This document shows, in pieces, positions 62,837 through 64,000 of a DNA stretch of 64,000 bases. The position numbers and the translations under genes were made by a program. Origin of the DNA: Jatrophihabitans endophyticus (lineage in GTDB: Bacteria; Actinomycetota; Actinomycetes; Mycobacteriales; Jatrophihabitantaceae); assembly GCF_900129455.1 (NCBI RefSeq), contig NZ_FQVU01000001.1:434001-498000 (forward strand), in the 5' to 3' direction. Below the pieces are notes generated by a model. It saw nothing but the letters and a program-made list of their open reading frames with translations. It was not told the DNA's origin and searched no databases. Position 1 is the first letter of the stretch, and the number at the start of each line of letters is the position of its first letter.

Positions 62837-64000
62837 TCAGTCGCGGGCGCGGACGACCAGCACGAGCGCGGTCGCGGCGAGCGCGGCCACCAGCCCCGCG
62901 AAGACGAGGCCGGCCGGGACGAGGCCCACGCCGGCGGCGAGGGCGCCCTCGCCGATGACCGGGACGGCGATGCCGACGTAGAGCACGACGAAGAACGTCG
63001 AGGTGATCGCGCCGCGTTCGTCGGCCGGGCTCGCCCCGGCGACCGATCCCAGCCCGGCGCGGAAGCTGAGGCCCTGTCCGTAGCCGGCGACCAGCGCGCC
63101 CGCGACGAGGAGGACCAGCTGCTCGGCGGCGAGGCTCGTGCCGACCAGCACCATGCCGGCGATGAGCGCGCCGCACCCCACGGGCAGCGCGCGGTCGAGC
63201 CCGAGGCGGTCCGACTGCGTCTGGCCCCCGACCGACCCCGCGAAGATGCACAGCACCACGGCCCCGACCACGGCCGCGTTGTGCTGCCCCAGCACGTCGC
63301 CCAGGAAGGCGGGCGACACGGCGGTGAACAGTCCGAGCACGGCGAAGCCGGCGAATCCCGCGACCGCCGCGCGGGTGAACGCGGCCCGCAGCTCGGGCGG
63401 CACGTGCAGCGCACGCGGTGCGAGCCGGGGCCGCCGAGCCCGCTCGACGGGCTCGCGGGTCGCGAGCACGCAGGCCGTGGCGAGCACGACGAGGCCGAGA
63501 TCGACGACGAAGCACAGCCGCAACGGCAGCGGCGCGTATTGCGTGAGCACCCCGGCCAGCAGCGGGCCCAGGCCCAGGCCGCCCATGTTGACCGCGGCCG
63601 CGACGAGGCCGGCCCGGGCGCGGCCCCGCTCCGGGGCGAGGTCGACGATCGTGGCGGTGGCGGTGCCGGTGAAGATGCCGGCCGACACCCCCGACAGCAG
63701 CCGTCCCACGAACAGCCAGCCCAGCGCTCCGGGCAGCAGGAAGGCGCCGGCGGACAGCGCCGACAGCGCGAGCCCGAGCAGCAGCAGCGGACGCCGGCCG
63801 AGCTGGTCTGACCAGTGCCCGAACAGCAGCAGCCCACCGGTCACGCCGACGGCGTACGTCGCGAAGACGACGGTCGTGACGAGCTCGTCGAAGCCGAACT
63901 GCACCGCGTACTTCGGATACAGCGGCGTGGGCAGGGTCGTCCCCAGCATGGCGACGACGAAGGCCAGGCCGACGAGGGAGACGCCGGCCCATCCGGTGCG
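62837..64000 (-). CDS. MFS family transporter, N-terminus outside window
   Basis: The frame is open to the right window edge, and the first TM segment (TGWAGVSLVGLAFVVAMLG) already begins before the first internal ATG at 63949, so the gene continues outside. About 388 residues are visible with 12 hydrophobic segments. The MFS loop motif GHWSDQLGRRPLLLLG lies between TM2 and TM3, with VARxx-type charged loops after TM6. It looks like a drug/multidrug efflux or sugar-efflux MFS of the 12-TM type. Substrate unknown. Confidence 0.82.
   Translation of the reverse strand, partial: RTGWAGVSLVGLAFVVAMLGTTLPTPLYPKYAVQFGFDELVTTVVFATYAVGVTGGLLLFGHWSDQLGRRPLLLLGLALSALSAGAFLLPGALGWLFVGRLLSGVSAGIFTGTATATIVDLAPERGRARAGLVAAAVNMGGLGLGPLLAGVLTQYAPLPLRLCFVVDLGLVVLATACVLATREPVERARRPRLAPRALHVPPELRAAFTRAAVAGFAGFAVLGLFTAVSPAFLGDVLGQHNAAVVGAVVLCIFAGSVGGQTQSDRLGLDRALPVGCGALIAGMVLVGTSLAAEQLVLLVAGALVAGYGQGLSFRAGLGSVAGASPADERGAITSTFFVVLYVGIAVPVIGEGALAAGVGLVPAGLVFAGLVAALAATALVLVVRARD

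Overview
The window is chromosomal DNA from a high-GC, Gram-positive actinomycete. The evidence is the very GC-rich third codon positions, a predicted mycothiol-dependent formaldehyde dehydrogenase, an F420-pathway guanylyltransferase (CofC/FbiD), an HU protein with a lysine/alanine tail, a DivIVA-like septation protein, and many GTG starts with 1-4 bp gene overlaps. The order glnD-glnB-amtB-ftsY-smc-mutM-rnc-(DUF177)-DivIVA-like, then coaD-rsmD-recG-DAK2-rpmB-thiL, then ddl-gpsA-cofC-ppk-mutT1-hupB-leuD-leuC-IclR follows, from memory, the M. tuberculosis Rv2918c-Rv2989 backbone. An orphan GAF-MCP receptor hints at a motile or formerly motile relative. I cannot name the genus.

Layout. 1-3.2 kb: the end of a PLP decarboxylase, tesB and pyk. 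3.4-12.1 kb: nitrogen genes gltB, glnD, glnB and amtB, with two GlnR-like boxes (before gltB and before amtB). 12.4-13.4 kb: a small AraC regulator and a VOC protein. 13.4-21.9 kb: kbl, tdh, ftsY, a lipoprotein L,D-transpeptidase, smc and a small coiled-coil protein. 22.1-30.6 kb: mutM, rnc, rpmF, DUF177, DivIVA-like, coaD, rsmD, recG and a DAK2/FakA-like gene, all on the minus strand. 30.9-34.3 kb: rpmB, a GNAT, a small secreted protein, thiL, a stand-alone Lrp/AsnC ligand domain and DUF3515. 34.3-40.2 kb: a fatty-acid block (MerR, thiolase, FadB-type multifunctional protein, racemase/CoA-transferase, VOC). 40.2-44.0 kb: M1 peptidase, a HipA-like kinase + DUF3037 pair and an unknown 339-aa protein. 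44-54.7 kb: ddl, gpsA, acyltransferase, cofC, ppk, mutT1, HU, leuD, leuC, IclR. 54.8-64 kb: an AbiEi/DUF559-like protein, aldehyde dehydrogenase, GAF-GAF-MCP protein, alpha/beta hydrolase, then a coupled PEBP-formaldehyde dehydrogenase-MBL operon and an MFS gene cut by the window edge.

The most unusual structure is not a gene. Seven mosaic palindromic elements in three sequence families (A, B, C) sit in the spacers. Families A and C are built from 10-bp units in direct then inverted order at a 19-20 bp period. Family B elements are perfect loop-less palindromes of 44, 50 and 70 bp. Six of the seven lie immediately 3' of genes. One contains both stop codons of a convergent pair, and one encodes the last 18 residues of a protein. 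They look like actinobacterial counterparts of REP/BIME elements and are the best candidate here for something undescribed. The second candidate is the HipA-like kinase/DUF3037 pair.

No rRNA, tRNA, CRISPR array, transposase or phage gene was seen. RNA genes and promoters were judged by eye only.
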